The notes beneath the pieces were generated by a model. The model was not told where the DNA came from. It made no database searches and saw only the letters and a program-made list of their open reading frames with translations. DNA of 64,000 nt. Origin: Hermatobates lingyangjiaoensis. Lineage: Eukaryota > Arthropoda > Insecta > Hemiptera > Hermatobatidae. This document shows positions 39,541 to 50,469 of the stretch, piece by piece. Each line of letters opens with the position of its first letter. Within the stretch, counting starts at the first letter, position 1. The DNA is taken from the NCBI GenBank assembly GCA_026182355.1, contig JAPFBL010000525.1:224095-288094 (forward strand), given 5' to 3'. The position numbers and the translations under genes were made by a program.

Positions 39541-40365
39541 TTGAGGGTGACTATAGCACTACGTCTTGAAAACTATTGCACCCCCCCCCCCCCCTTTCAG
39601 CACTAAAGTACCCCAGCAGTTAGCTTCAACGCCTCCAAGAAGCTCTGCACTTTTGCTGGGTCCAGCGGTAAAAGTTTTTCTATTGTTTTGTTGAGTGTCC
39701 CGAAGCACCTACCTCTGTGCAGCAAAGTTACCTGATAGTTAGCCAGCAGGTGCAACGGTATTTCTTCCTCTTCTTTTTAGAATCTGCACAAACCATCATT
39801 GATAATGCCCATTCAGGCTCCCTATGTTTCGAGAGAAAGTGACTTCCTTCCTCCTTCTTCGGAGCAGTCTTCTTCGGGTCCTTAGGTGCACCTGTGGGAG
39901 GTTGACTTCTACTAGTTAACGCTTTTGGACCCTCTGCGCTTCCAAAGGATGACCTTCACACTTCCTTCTCCTTACAGGGAAAAATCCCTGAAGCTCTATC
40001 GTAGGTATTTTGTCTGTTCCGGCAGAACACCGCATACCAGAGTAAGGCTATTTACTCAAGGAGGTCGCCTGGTACCCTTGAGGCTCCGTTCGTAATACAG
40101 TAACCCCTGTATCCATCCTTCGGCTCGGATCGCATAACGCCTTGGATTAGGATGGGATAAGAGGAGAGGATTTGGGAAGTTGGAAGGATGTGAAACGAAA
40201 ATGGTCAGGCCCAGCCCCTGATCACCTTTTCCTCCTCATTCGTTTGTCTCTGTATATAGCAGATTAACAGAGTAACCTCGGTGAAGGCCGAAAGTCGGAG
40301 TTGAATGCTGGAGGCTGTTAGAGGCGTATAACCACTCCATTACTACCCCAAAGTATTATTATATT
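39541..40365 (+). repeat. GC-richer dispersed repeat R, copy 3 (longest, 825 bp)
   Basis: It starts TTGAGGGTGACTATAGCACT, has a C14 run (39580-39593), and ends GAAGGCCGAAAGTCGGAGTT and CACTCCATTACTACCCC. Its base composition is clearly richer in GC than the flanks. No open frame; perhaps a long SINE or a retroposed RNA gene. Confidence 0.7.
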
Positions 40366-40439
40366 GTTATAAGCTCTGTTATCCTTATGAAACACGACCC
40401 TTTGCCAACTACTTTTTCGATTATCCCCTGATAGCAGGA

Positions 40440-40565
40440 AATCAGTTTGTAAGATAACTATCAGAAGATCGTGAATGCCCAGACAGCTGTTCACTTTAAT
40501 GTCTCAAGGAAGATCCAGTGCCTACTTACACTAATATAACTAAAACTTCAAAGATAACCCACACG
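40440..40565 (+). pseudogene. Short Penelope-like 5' fragment
   Basis: ATCGTGAATGCCCAGACAGC encodes IVNAQTA, followed by AVHFN and, after a one-base shift, a LKEDPVPTYTN-like stretch, as in the 62294 copy. Heavily decayed. Confidence 0.4.
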
Positions 40566-41388
40566 ATTTTCATTAATATTTGGTACTCAAACCTTCTCAA
40601 GAGAATTATGAATGCAAAGATTAGATCTTAAACATCATTTATTAACGTTTTCTACAGATAGCTTATAAAAATATGTAAAGGTATTTTTCTAGTTTAAATT
40701 TCTATAACTTTAAGTTATAGTTATTAAACAACCGTTCTATTTGTGACTCTACGTTAGTTCTTCCTTTGAAAAAGGTTTTAATTAAAATCAAAATATCAAC
40801 ACTTGAGAGTTTGGCTCTCAACGAGAAAAAACTGATAAGGTTCCAATTTATCAGGCGTTTGGTATATATTTCTAGCGTTTATAGTTATACTTCTATAGTT
40901 ATAGTTCTCGAAAAACCAACACCTTTTCTTTCCTGTACATATACAGACCATTTAAATTGATTTATTACCTTTAGTCACTAATCAAAGACAAATAGCTCGT
41001 TTGAAAGTAAAGTTAATATAAATGGAAGAGACTTGCTGTATTTAGGCTCCATTCCAATGGCAGAACAGAGGCAAAGAATGAAATGTGTTTTGTCACTTGC
41101 TAAACTGAATCAAACCGAATGAAAATAAATAAAACATTCCATCACCTTATCCGCAACTTATTGAAATTTATTATTCCTTATTATTATTTTTGTTTTTTGA
41201 TATTAATTAATGTTATATTAAATAGTTAATCTTAATTGGGGAGAATGAGTGTAAAGGTATTGTTTTTTTTTTTGTCTTTCATGGTAAAGATTTGAGGTTA
41301 AAATCTTTATCAATGTTTCATATGGAAGATGGAAAATGCAGTCATTGTGATTCCTTAGAGAGGGTGTAAAGTTATTAGGCCTAAGCCT

Positions 41389-41988
41389 CAGGGGTGTAGT
41401 AGCAATATTTTTGGCTCTCGGGGCGGACGAAAGATTTACCCCCTCTCCCCTTACCATTCATAATCCGTTAAAGATTCCTTCAAAATTCCAGACATTCCTC
41501 AAAATATTCATTTTCACAGAATTCCAATCAAGGAGGATCTAATTTTAGACTCTTGTTATTGGTCCCAGACTTTCATCTTATAACACAATACTCGTATACA
41601 TATACAGTCATCATGAAAGAAAACCAAAGATTTATCAAAAAAAAAACAAAAAACAAAACGTATAACTCAAATCATAAAAAAATGTTGTTAAATTAAATTT
41701 ACTGGTTACGCAAAACAATCATCATTAAATTTCAATCCCTTTATCAAAATTAGTTTTGAAAAATTTAAAATAAATTTATTTTTAATTTGAAAATATTAGT
41801 CGAAAAATATGTTTAAAACAGTATTATACACATAAAACATAAAAACAATTTCGAAATTAAAAACTCAGTTTGGTATAAATTTTAAGTTTTTTTTAGCTTT
41901 TTATATATTTTTTTTCTATTTTGTATTTGTATCCCCTCAAAATGCCGCCCCCTGGCATGTGCCGCCCCCTCCCCTTGCTACGACACTG
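41389..41988. mobile_element. hAT-type MITE (600 bp) with perfect 8-bp duplication
   Basis: The left end is CAGGGGTGTAGTAGCAA and the right end TTGCTACGACACTG; CTAAGCCT flanks both sides (41381-41388 and 41989-41996). GCCGCCCC motifs lie near the right end. No transposase. Confidence 0.85.
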
Positions 41989-42064
41989 CTAAGCCTATAC
42001 TATCTTATTTATTTATTGTTTAAACCGATCTCCTAGCGGGTAATAACATCAGCCGTTTACCGGC

Positions 42065-42640
42065 TTTTTCTTTGATCGCTGATTTACAGATTCTACATTG
42101 GGAGTCCTAAATTTTGCTTAACTCAAGTGCATTTCGAGTAGGGATCTTTAACGAGTGTCTGACATCGTACAGGCTCGGGACCGACGGCTTAACGTCCTCT
42201 CCCAGGGACGACGTAATCAGATTTATTCACCTCCCACGTGAATAAGTCGAATACCAGGTGGGGATCGAACCCCGGACTTAAATGATTAAATTATTAATTT
42301 AATTTAATTAATTAATTATTACGTCATACCTCGTACAATGATGTTGGAGTCGTTGGAGCGCTTTCGGATGTTGTCCATCTTCAATCGCAACTAACTAACC
42401 TACTAAGCTGTTATAATTATTATAACTTATTGTTATAAGTTGTACAGCTTACTAGGTTAGTTAGTTAGTTGCGATTGAAGATGGACAACGTCCGAATCCA
42501 ACGACTCCAACATCATTGTACGAGGTATGACGGTTTGCCATATGAATAATATAAATCATACTAACCTCAGTGGTAATAATAATATGCCCGGACTTAAAGG
42601 CCAGTTGCGAGTATGTTAACCACTGAGCTAATCTTGCCCT
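42065..42640 (-). repeat. tRNA-derived SINE split by a palindrome
   Basis: The body and B-box part (42065-42282) and the A-box head (42587-42640, on the - strand GGGCAAGATTAGCTCAGTGG) are the two halves of one SINE. The palindromic insert 42283-42586 lies between, and CCCGGACTTAAA is repeated on both sides. Confidence 0.85.
42283..42586. mobile_element. Palindromic element, family H, inserted in a SINE
   Basis: Arms TCATACCTCGTACAATGATG and its complement enclose CATCTTCAATCGC/GCGATTGAAGATG. On the - strand TTGAAGA, TGGACAACATCC, GAAAGCGC follow the hammerhead-like layout with a weak stem. A 12-bp duplication CCCGGACTTAAA (42271-42282, 42587-42598) marks it as a true insertion. Related to 49842-50022. 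Confidence 0.85.
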
Positions 42641-42973
42641 AAACTATCTTAAGTACTCATTAAAGTTCTCGACTCTAATAAACTTACGAGTTATTGAGTT
42701 AAAATATAGGACTCCTGATGTAGAATCAACCCGGTACTGAGGTTCATCTACATCTAAAATGGGTGTCAATCTATAATTTCTCACTTGATACGTTTTATTA
42801 TCATACTTTTTTGAGATGGCTGGTATCAATACTTAAGTTTGATTTTCAAAACGAGAATGCCATCGATGGCAATGTTCTTCCTTATTCCACCACCCCACTC
42901 CATTCAATGGTTTGCAAGTTATAATGAAGATTGTAGGTTAAAAAGCTAATGAAATGGTCTCCACATATAAAAA

Positions 42974-43031
42974 TTTAATGGTATAAACAACGCGTTTCAA
43001 ACACGTAGTGTTTGTTCTTCCTCAGGCATTA
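42974..43031 (-). ncRNA. Hammerhead ribozyme motif, family B2, opposite arm
   Basis: The - strand has CTGAGGA, an A, then GAACAAACACTACGTGTTT and GAAACGCG. Compared with the + arm, stem II carries an insertion so only AACA/TGTT pairs well. Probably weaker than its partner. Confidence 0.4.
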
Positions 43032-43063
43032 ACTGAGAAATACAATGACATACTATTTTTTAG

Positions 43064-43117
43064 TTAATGCCTGAGGAAGAACACTATGTGTTCGAAATGC
43101 GTTGTTTATACCATTAA
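43064..43117 (+). ncRNA. Hammerhead ribozyme motif, family B2, intact core
   Basis: CTGAGGA (43071-43077), extra A, stem II GAACAC/GTGTTC with loop TAT, GAAA (43094-43097), then TGCGTT. Helix I is formed at a distance: TTAATG (43064-43069) pairs with CATTAA (43112-43117), leaving an internal loop, as in natural type I hammerheads. Cleavage would fall near 43103. Confidence 0.6.
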
Positions 43118-44164
43118 ATTTTTATATGTGGAGACTACTTTATTAGCTACAATGAGTAGCTACTTAGGTATTTATTTACCCTACAAAGAGTAAATAACAC
43201 ATAATAACTGATTGCACTATGTTAGAATTATAATGATGATTTTCGGCCAATAGACAGTTATTTTAAAAAAATAGACCACAGGATCCGCATTGCATTATAC
43301 TTGGAAAGCACCTAAAGTAATCATACGAAATAGGAAGAATATAAGCACAGGTAAACAAGATTGAAGACCTACATCAGGGCTAATGTTTGCTTCGCGGGCC
43401 ACATTGACTTCAAAAATCTATCAAGCCGGAGTGAAAGACTGATCTCAACCCATCGATACGATCTTTTTTTATATTTTACTCTCGTTTTGAATAAATATAA
43501 GAAATAAAAAAAAACACACAGAATAATTTAATTTTAAATTTCTTATAGGACCAATGTCTTTTAAATATATATGACTCATTACAAAAAATATAGTCCTCAA
43601 TTCATCATCATATTGGTATATTGATTTTATTCCACTTCAGTTTCCTTTGATGATGGTACTATGAACGCAAGTTTTGTATATTCGAATAATTTACTTTTTG
43701 ATGTTCGTAAAAGAGTTTATGTACGAAATATCCATTCCATTTACTCCATAGAATTATTGATCCTGGTTTTGGATTTTTGAAATTTTTTTGTATTATTTCC
43801 CATTGTAAAAAGGACTCAACATTTACTGTCATGGTAGACAGTAATGTCATGTCATTAAAACTTTTATACCACTTTCATCAATTTCTGCAGTTTTTATAAT
43901 AAAATACTCACATATAAGTATTTATGTGTGAATTCAATTACATTTGTACTTTAAAAAAAGATTTAAACATGCAAGCATTCTTCTTCAAAATAAATCAGTA
44001 AAAAAAAAGTCATCAAATTTATCTTTAAGAAGATTTTATTCTGGAGAATTTAAGTATTATTTCTTTTTTTCAGTGCTGGAAATACTGCAAACTCGAATTG
44101 GAATTTGGTTGGAATCGTTGTCCTCAAGTTGGAATGAGTGCAAGATATACGTGGGGCTAACAGT

Positions 44165-44880
44165 TTTATGCGTTCTGAAAACCTGTAAGCTCTACCACAG
44201 GTGTATGTAAAGAGAAAATAGAATAAACCTTCACTTTAATTGGGTGTTTATGTTTTGAACAAGTTGAGTGTTCTGTTTTATAAGAAAACATGGTAATAAA
44301 TTGAAGTTATAGTGATATGATTATAATATTAGAAACTTTACGCGTCTGAAAACCACATCAGTTGCATCTAAACAGAAAATAAAAAAAAATCCCCGCTTCA
44401 AATGGGTTTATAATTTAAACAAGTCAGTGTTTTGTTCAATCGGAAAACACATTAATGTAACAGAAACTTTACGCATTTGAAAACCACAGCAGTTGCATCT
44501 AAAGAGAAAATAAAAAAAACCTCGCTTCAAATGGGTTTATAATTTAAACAAGTCAGTGTTTTGTTCAATCGGAAAACACATTAATGTAACAGAAACTTTA
44601 CGCATTTGAAAACCACAGCAGTTGCATCTAAAGAGAAAATAAAAAAAACCTCGCTTCAAATGGGTTTATAATTTAAACAAGTCAGTGTTTTGTTCAATCG
44701 GAAAACACATTAATGTAACAGAAACTTTACGCATATGAAAACCACAGTAGTTGCATCTAAAGAGAAAATAAAAAAAACCTCACTTCAAATGGGTTTATAA
44801 TAAACAAGTTAGTGTTTTGTTTAATCGGAAAACGCGTTAATAAATTAAGGTAGCAATGAAATGTTTAAAATATCAGAAAC
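44165..44880. repeat. 129-bp satellite, about 5 copies
   Basis: AGAAACTTTACGC starts at 44331, 44462, 44591 and 44720 (spacing 131, 129, 129), with a diverged start at 44875 and a partial leading copy from about 44165. The central copies are almost identical; the array ends about 200 bp upstream of the Mlc2 promoter. Confidence 0.9.
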
Positions 44881-45080
44881 TATTAATAAAATATATATGT
44901 GTGAAAAAAAACGTATTGATTGTTTGTATCAAGTTTTTAAGTTCTATAACAGCATACGATTCTTCTGTCGAGTTATTTTCCAAGTTATCCACTTTGATTT
45001 AAACAGGTCAGTGATGTTAAACAGATGACTGTTAAAGGTCTATGAAGATGAGTTTTGTATCATCACTGTTGGCACCAGTG

Positions 45081-45092
45081 CTCTATATATGG
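45081..45092 (+). promoter_or_regulatory. Mlc2: Putative Mlc2 core promoter: TATA / CArG-like box
   Basis: CTCTATATATGG lies about 145 bp upstream of the ATG. TATATAT fits a TATA box, and CTATATATGG is one base from the CArG consensus CC(A/T)6GG bound by serum response factor in muscle genes. The 150 bp downstream are GC-richer than the surroundings (C runs and GAGGGG at 45095-45165), as expected for a 5' leader. The start site, perhaps 45110-45125, is inferred. Confidence 0.5.
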
Positions 45093-45114
45093 GTCGAGGG
45101 GAGGGGTTCAAATT

Positions 45115-45238
45115 TAGGCACCCCCCCAAGAGAGAAGGGACTCAAGCAAGGGAAGGGGGAAACTCAACGTGCAAATAACGCACCTCGTCCAGTCGGGTTT
45201 CGTTCTTAGAGAGGGCAGCTTGGAAAGAACACAACATG
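45115..45238 (+). CDS. Mlc2: Mlc2 exon 1: 5' leader plus initiator codon
   Basis: Leader sequence ends AACACAACATG directly against donor GTAAGT at 45239. Only the ATG is coding. The 5' edge is approximate. Support is the promoter-like box upstream, the perfect donor and the in-frame join to exon 2, whose acceptor is in phase 0. Confidence 0.65.
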
Positions 45239-47782
45239 GTAAGTGTCTCTGAAATTCATTCATTCATTCATTATAATGATTTCAATTAATTGTAATAAAC
45301 AAAGGTAAATATTAGCTCAGAATGCTAATTGCATACTGGTGTCTTTATTATTTTATTTATTTTTATTGTTAAGATTTCATTTATTCTTAAACATAAACAT
45401 ATTATTATATGAGGTATATAGCAGGATTTATATGCCATCACAATTTAAATTATTTCTCACTGACTAGCAGCTTACTTTTGATTTAGCCTCGAGAAGTATA
45501 TACCATATTATAAATACTATTTATTAAATCATATGAAAATTTTAGAATATGTATAAAACAATAATAATAATAGTATGACTGTTATACTATATACATACAT
45601 ATACAGGATTTCACATAAACACGTGAAATAACAATTAATGATCAACCTACAATATGAAATGGGGAAATAAAGAATAAGATCTTTCAACCGTCACAAGCGG
45701 TCTTCGTCAGTTGGATTTTTTATTCTGACGAAGACCGTTTGTTACGGTTGAAAGATCTTAGTCTTTTTTTGCCATTTCATATTGTGGTTTGATCATTGAT
45801 ATATATATATCACAAGATATCACATGAAAACCTGAAATAACAATCAATTATCAAACAACAATATGAAATGAAAAAAAAAAGACCAAGGTCTTTCAACCAC
45901 AACAAGTGGTCTTCGTTAGAGTCAAAAACCAAACTATTGGTTTTTTGGGTTTAGGTTTAGTTGTTTTTTGACTCTGACGAAGACTGTTTGTGATGGTTGA
46001 AATATCTTAGTCTTTTTTTTTCCAATTTCATATTGTGATTTGATCATATATATATATATATATATATATATAAGCAGAAAAATTAAAGTGGAGTTTTGAA
46101 GTTCAAGAAATGTTACATTCTTGATGGCAGTGGAGCTACACACCGGTGAAATCCGACCAGTTCCGAACACGGAAAGTTTTGGCACCCGTTATATTCTCTG
46201 TCTGGATTGCCTCTCCTTGGCTGGCCTGGTTATCCTTATATAGAGAATTCATTTTTTTTTTTTTACTGATGAGATATAAACCTTAAATGAGTCCTTTAAA
46301 ACAAAAAAAAGACCACAATAAGCATAATATTGGGGTCACGGTGGATGCTAGCAGATAGCGCACTATAGTTTTAGACTTTTCATGTGGATTATAGCTATGC
46401 TTGGCTATGATCTTAGATTTTTCATCTGGAAAATAGACATTTTAGATATGATCTTAGATTTTTCATCTGGAAAATAGACATTTTAGATATGATCTTAGAT
46501 TTTTCATCTGGAAAATAGACATTTTAGATATGATCTTAGATTTTTCATCTGGAAAATAGACATTTTAGATATGATCTTAGGTTTTTAGCGTGGTAAATGT
46601 GAAATCATAGACTCAAAATCCAATGGAGAGGGTATGAAGCCATCGGTGTCAGGAACCCATTAAATAATAGAGAATAGAGAACCCTTCTCTGATAATAGAG
46701 AAAAGTAAAATTTAATATTCCTGAAATAAAATCATATCCTGAAGTTAAAGTCGCCCATAACTAAAATGAGTGCCACATAAGTAGCCACAAATCCACCCTT
46801 GAATAGCACTTCTAATATAAATGAAAAATATATGAAAAAAATTGAATAAATAAAAAAACTTCAAAATATATGACGAATCTATCTTAATTCTAAATTGAAA
46901 AATATATGAAAAAAACGAACAAAAAACTTCAAAGTATATGACAAATGTATCTTAATTCTTTTACATACTTGATTATCTAGGCATTTTAGTTGTTAAAATA
47001 AAATGAACACCAGAATAATACTAGAACTCATTTTTGGATAAAAGACGCTCAAGTTGGTTTGTTGTTAATATTTTTACCATTATTTTATCAATCCAGTAAT
47101 CTTTTTTATTTATGTAGTTAAAAATGTAATATTCTTTTCATGGGTTATTACTTTGTTAATAAGTCTCCTAAAATTTTTTGTAAACTTGAAACTTATATGA
47201 AAGTTTTTCTCATTTCTTATTGTTATATATATATTGTATTTGCTATGTTTTTTGAGGGCTAAAAATCAACTTGAAAATAGAGTTCTTCTTATTATGCCAA
47301 CGTTTTGATGTATTTATACGTCTTCATCAGGGCTACAAAACATGATAAGTCTAGTTCAACACAGTATTTGATATACTTTTTGAGGGATACGTCTTGAAAA
47401 TAAACTTCTCCTTATAAAGCCAACGTTTCGATGTATTTATACATCTTCATAAATACATAACAACATACTTTGAAGATGTATAAATAACATCGAAACGTTG
47501 GGTAATAAGAAGAAGTTTATTTCCTAGACGTATTCATCAAAAACATATCAAATACTGTGATGAATTAAGAGGTCAAGAACAAGTTGAGAATATATATACA
47601 TATATATATATATTTGTGAATTTTGGTAGCAGTCCTTCTTTTAAGCACATATTATTAAAAATGTAACCATAGTTAGCAGAAACTTACTTCTTTATAAGTT
47701 TCTCTATCTTCCTAAATAAGGATTCCGTTGTTGTATCTAAACTATATAACAACGAAATCCTTATTTAGGAAGATAGAGAAAC

Positions 47783-47823
<41 letters not shown>

Positions 47824-50422
47824 AATTAATAATCAACAATAACTCTTGATATAATACATTAAATAAATGAAAAAAGCAACACATAAAAGAAACGAGAACA
47901 CTTACTGGATCAATATTTCGAATTGAAGTTCGTCATCAGGAAAAGAGTAGAAAGGATGACGAACTTCAGTTCGAAATATTGATCCAGTAAGTGTTCTCGT
48001 TTCCTTCAGGTGTTGTCTTTTTCATTTATTTATCCATCCGGTTTGGACTGTTTAGTATTTCATTTATATGTGTATAGATTAAACGTAAAAAAAAAATTAT
48101 TTTGTTTTCTGAAGTTTCATTTCATGAAAATTTCATGTTTTTATCGAATTTTGGTCTTTTCAGTACAACGACTCTATTTGTATATTTTCCTAATATTTCT
48201 TCTTTCGCTCACTTTTCCTTTTTCTCTTTCGCACGTTCGTGTGTTTGCGACTGCTCGCAATAGTTGTGGTACTTTATTTGTAAACACTCTACAGGTCACA
48301 ACCTTTGAGAGGTTTTAATAAAATTCCCAATATAAACACTTCTATCATTGAAGATTGATTGGCATCTGTTAAGTTCTAATGACAAAAGGGATGCAGAATT
48401 GACAATACAAATTCAGAAACTATACTATTGACTATTGACTAAATATAAGAAAAACATTTATCATTAAAAACTTAAAGCATTTTTACTAAACTTTATTTGT
48501 AGATAGTTATACAAATGACCTAAGAAAACAATATAAATCTAATAACTCTGTTTATGAAAATAATTTATTGTAGCAGTTTTCAAGTGATTTTTGCCATTGA
48601 TGTTCGACAATTATTTGAATCTTCGATTTTCTAAAATCATAAACATTTTTTGACTTTCTTAACTAGATTTGTTTTTAAAATAGTTTTTGAATTTTAAATA
48701 CCACAATAATGGAATATTAATGTGAATTTAGATAGATAGTAAACATTTCAAATGCCTCCCTCGCAACTTTACTAAAAAATTTAATCTATTTTTATAAATT
48801 AACATGTTAATTAATTGATTATAAGATTTTAACTTTACTTATTATGTTCAACATATATTGAATGGTTTTTGCTGTTGAAATAATGATTAAAATTGTAAAT
48901 GATCTTAAAATAAATTTAGGCATTTTAATTTTGTAAGACTTGTTAGTCTTATGGTTTAGTTTGGTCGTTTTCATAGAACGGATGAATTTTGTTCACTTGG
49001 GATTGAGAGGTCACTCAAAAGGCGAGAAGCAGTATTCTGTATCAGACACCATTAGAGCTGATTCATCCTTATTGTAGAGGCTTTAGTGTTCTAGCTTGTC
49101 TGCTGCTCTCAAAACAACTAGGTAGAAAAAACTATTCCACAACTTGGAGATCACACTAAAGGCTGCTCATCAATTTATGAAATTACAGTAAACAGGAGGC
49201 CAAAAACACTTGATGCGCTTAGTTACCGGAAGTCCTGTAAGAATGCCCTGGATAAGTGTAGACACTAATCTTGTTTAGACTGCTTCCAGCTGATATACCC
49301 AACTCTCTTATCAAGTCTTATCAAGTTAAGGACTTAACTGAGTTATACTTAAAGGAGCTTTATAACTAACTGTTTACCCTAATCTTCTAGAAGAAGGCTG
49401 TGAACCCTTCTGCAAAAGCATATATCAACTATATATATGCCGCGACACGGCGAACGTGCAGCAGGTTGATACTTAAGGATCACAGGCTCTTGCAAGGTCT
49501 TAGAGCCCTTGACCATAAAGTCTCCCTAATATATTAGACAAATTTGAACAAAACAGGAAGAGTATATAAATATTAATGTTGATATTTATCCTCCCTTTCC
49601 TGAAAAGAATGAAGCATTATTTTTAATATTCCATAAAAATACTTGCCTCTGTTTATTACTTCAATTGACTATTCCCTTTCAGTACTTTACTAACTAAAAC
49701 GTACAAACTATGTACTAAAACTAAAACAAACGTACTAAACTAACTATGTTGTGACAAACATACATCAAATTTATTTACTAAAATAATAGTTTTTGCAATG
49801 AAACATGGCATTATTTAAATAAACTTGGCATATTTGATATATTAGAAATAGGTAAAACCGTCATACCTCGTAAGATGATCCTGGAATTGGAGCGCTTTCG
49901 GTCGTTGTCCATCTTCGATCGCAACAAACATCAGGTTTGTTGCGATCGAAGATGGACAACGACCGAAAGCGCTCCAACTCCAGGATCATCTTACGAGGTA
50001 TGACGGTTTTACCTATTTCTAATATAAATAATACTAAACTCAAGTGGTATTAACAATATGCATGTATATAGCATATTTGTTTTAGAACCAATATTGAATA
50101 TGGAAACTATAAATTATTATAGTTAAAGAGAAACAATGTAGTAATTTTGAAACAATAATTTTGCAGTTAAATTTAGCAAGTCTAGTCTCACTAGGAGAGA
50201 TGCATTCCTACTTGCAAAGGCTATGGTGTTGAATCTCGTTGTCTTGTTACTGTCCTAACAACACGGGGTAATACAGTGCTTCTCACTGTAGAGAAACCCT
50301 TCCATATTCTGCAGAGTTACCCTGAATTATACCCAACTCTTAATGTATCATGTAATGCAATAACTCCAATTGAAGAACTTGTACAACACAATGATATCAT
50401 CTGATTGTCTACCAACCTAATA

Positions 50423-50469
<47 letters not shown>

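Larger units (their letters stand above)
42957..43135. repeat. Palindromic repeat, family B2 (two hammerhead-type arms)
   Basis: Outer arms GTCTCCACATATAAAAATTT and the exact complement. Both arms carry CTGAGGA: 43019-43025 on the - strand and 43071-43077 on the + strand, each followed by a stem and GAAA. Confidence 0.9.
32134..45080. other. Rae1-Mlc2 intergenic region
   Basis: 12.9 kb with no host gene that I can support. It holds hAT MITEs, SINEs, a deleted mariner copy, two repeat R copies, palindromes and a 129-bp satellite, itemised separately. 35350-37070 and 40600-41380 contain nothing recognisable. Confidence 0.6.

Noticed and set aside
48010..48318. 102-codon hydrophobic frame (Phe/Leu/Ser rich)
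   Set aside because: AT-rich intron translation with low-complexity FFL/IFL content; no family, no splice sites, inside Mlc2 intron 1.
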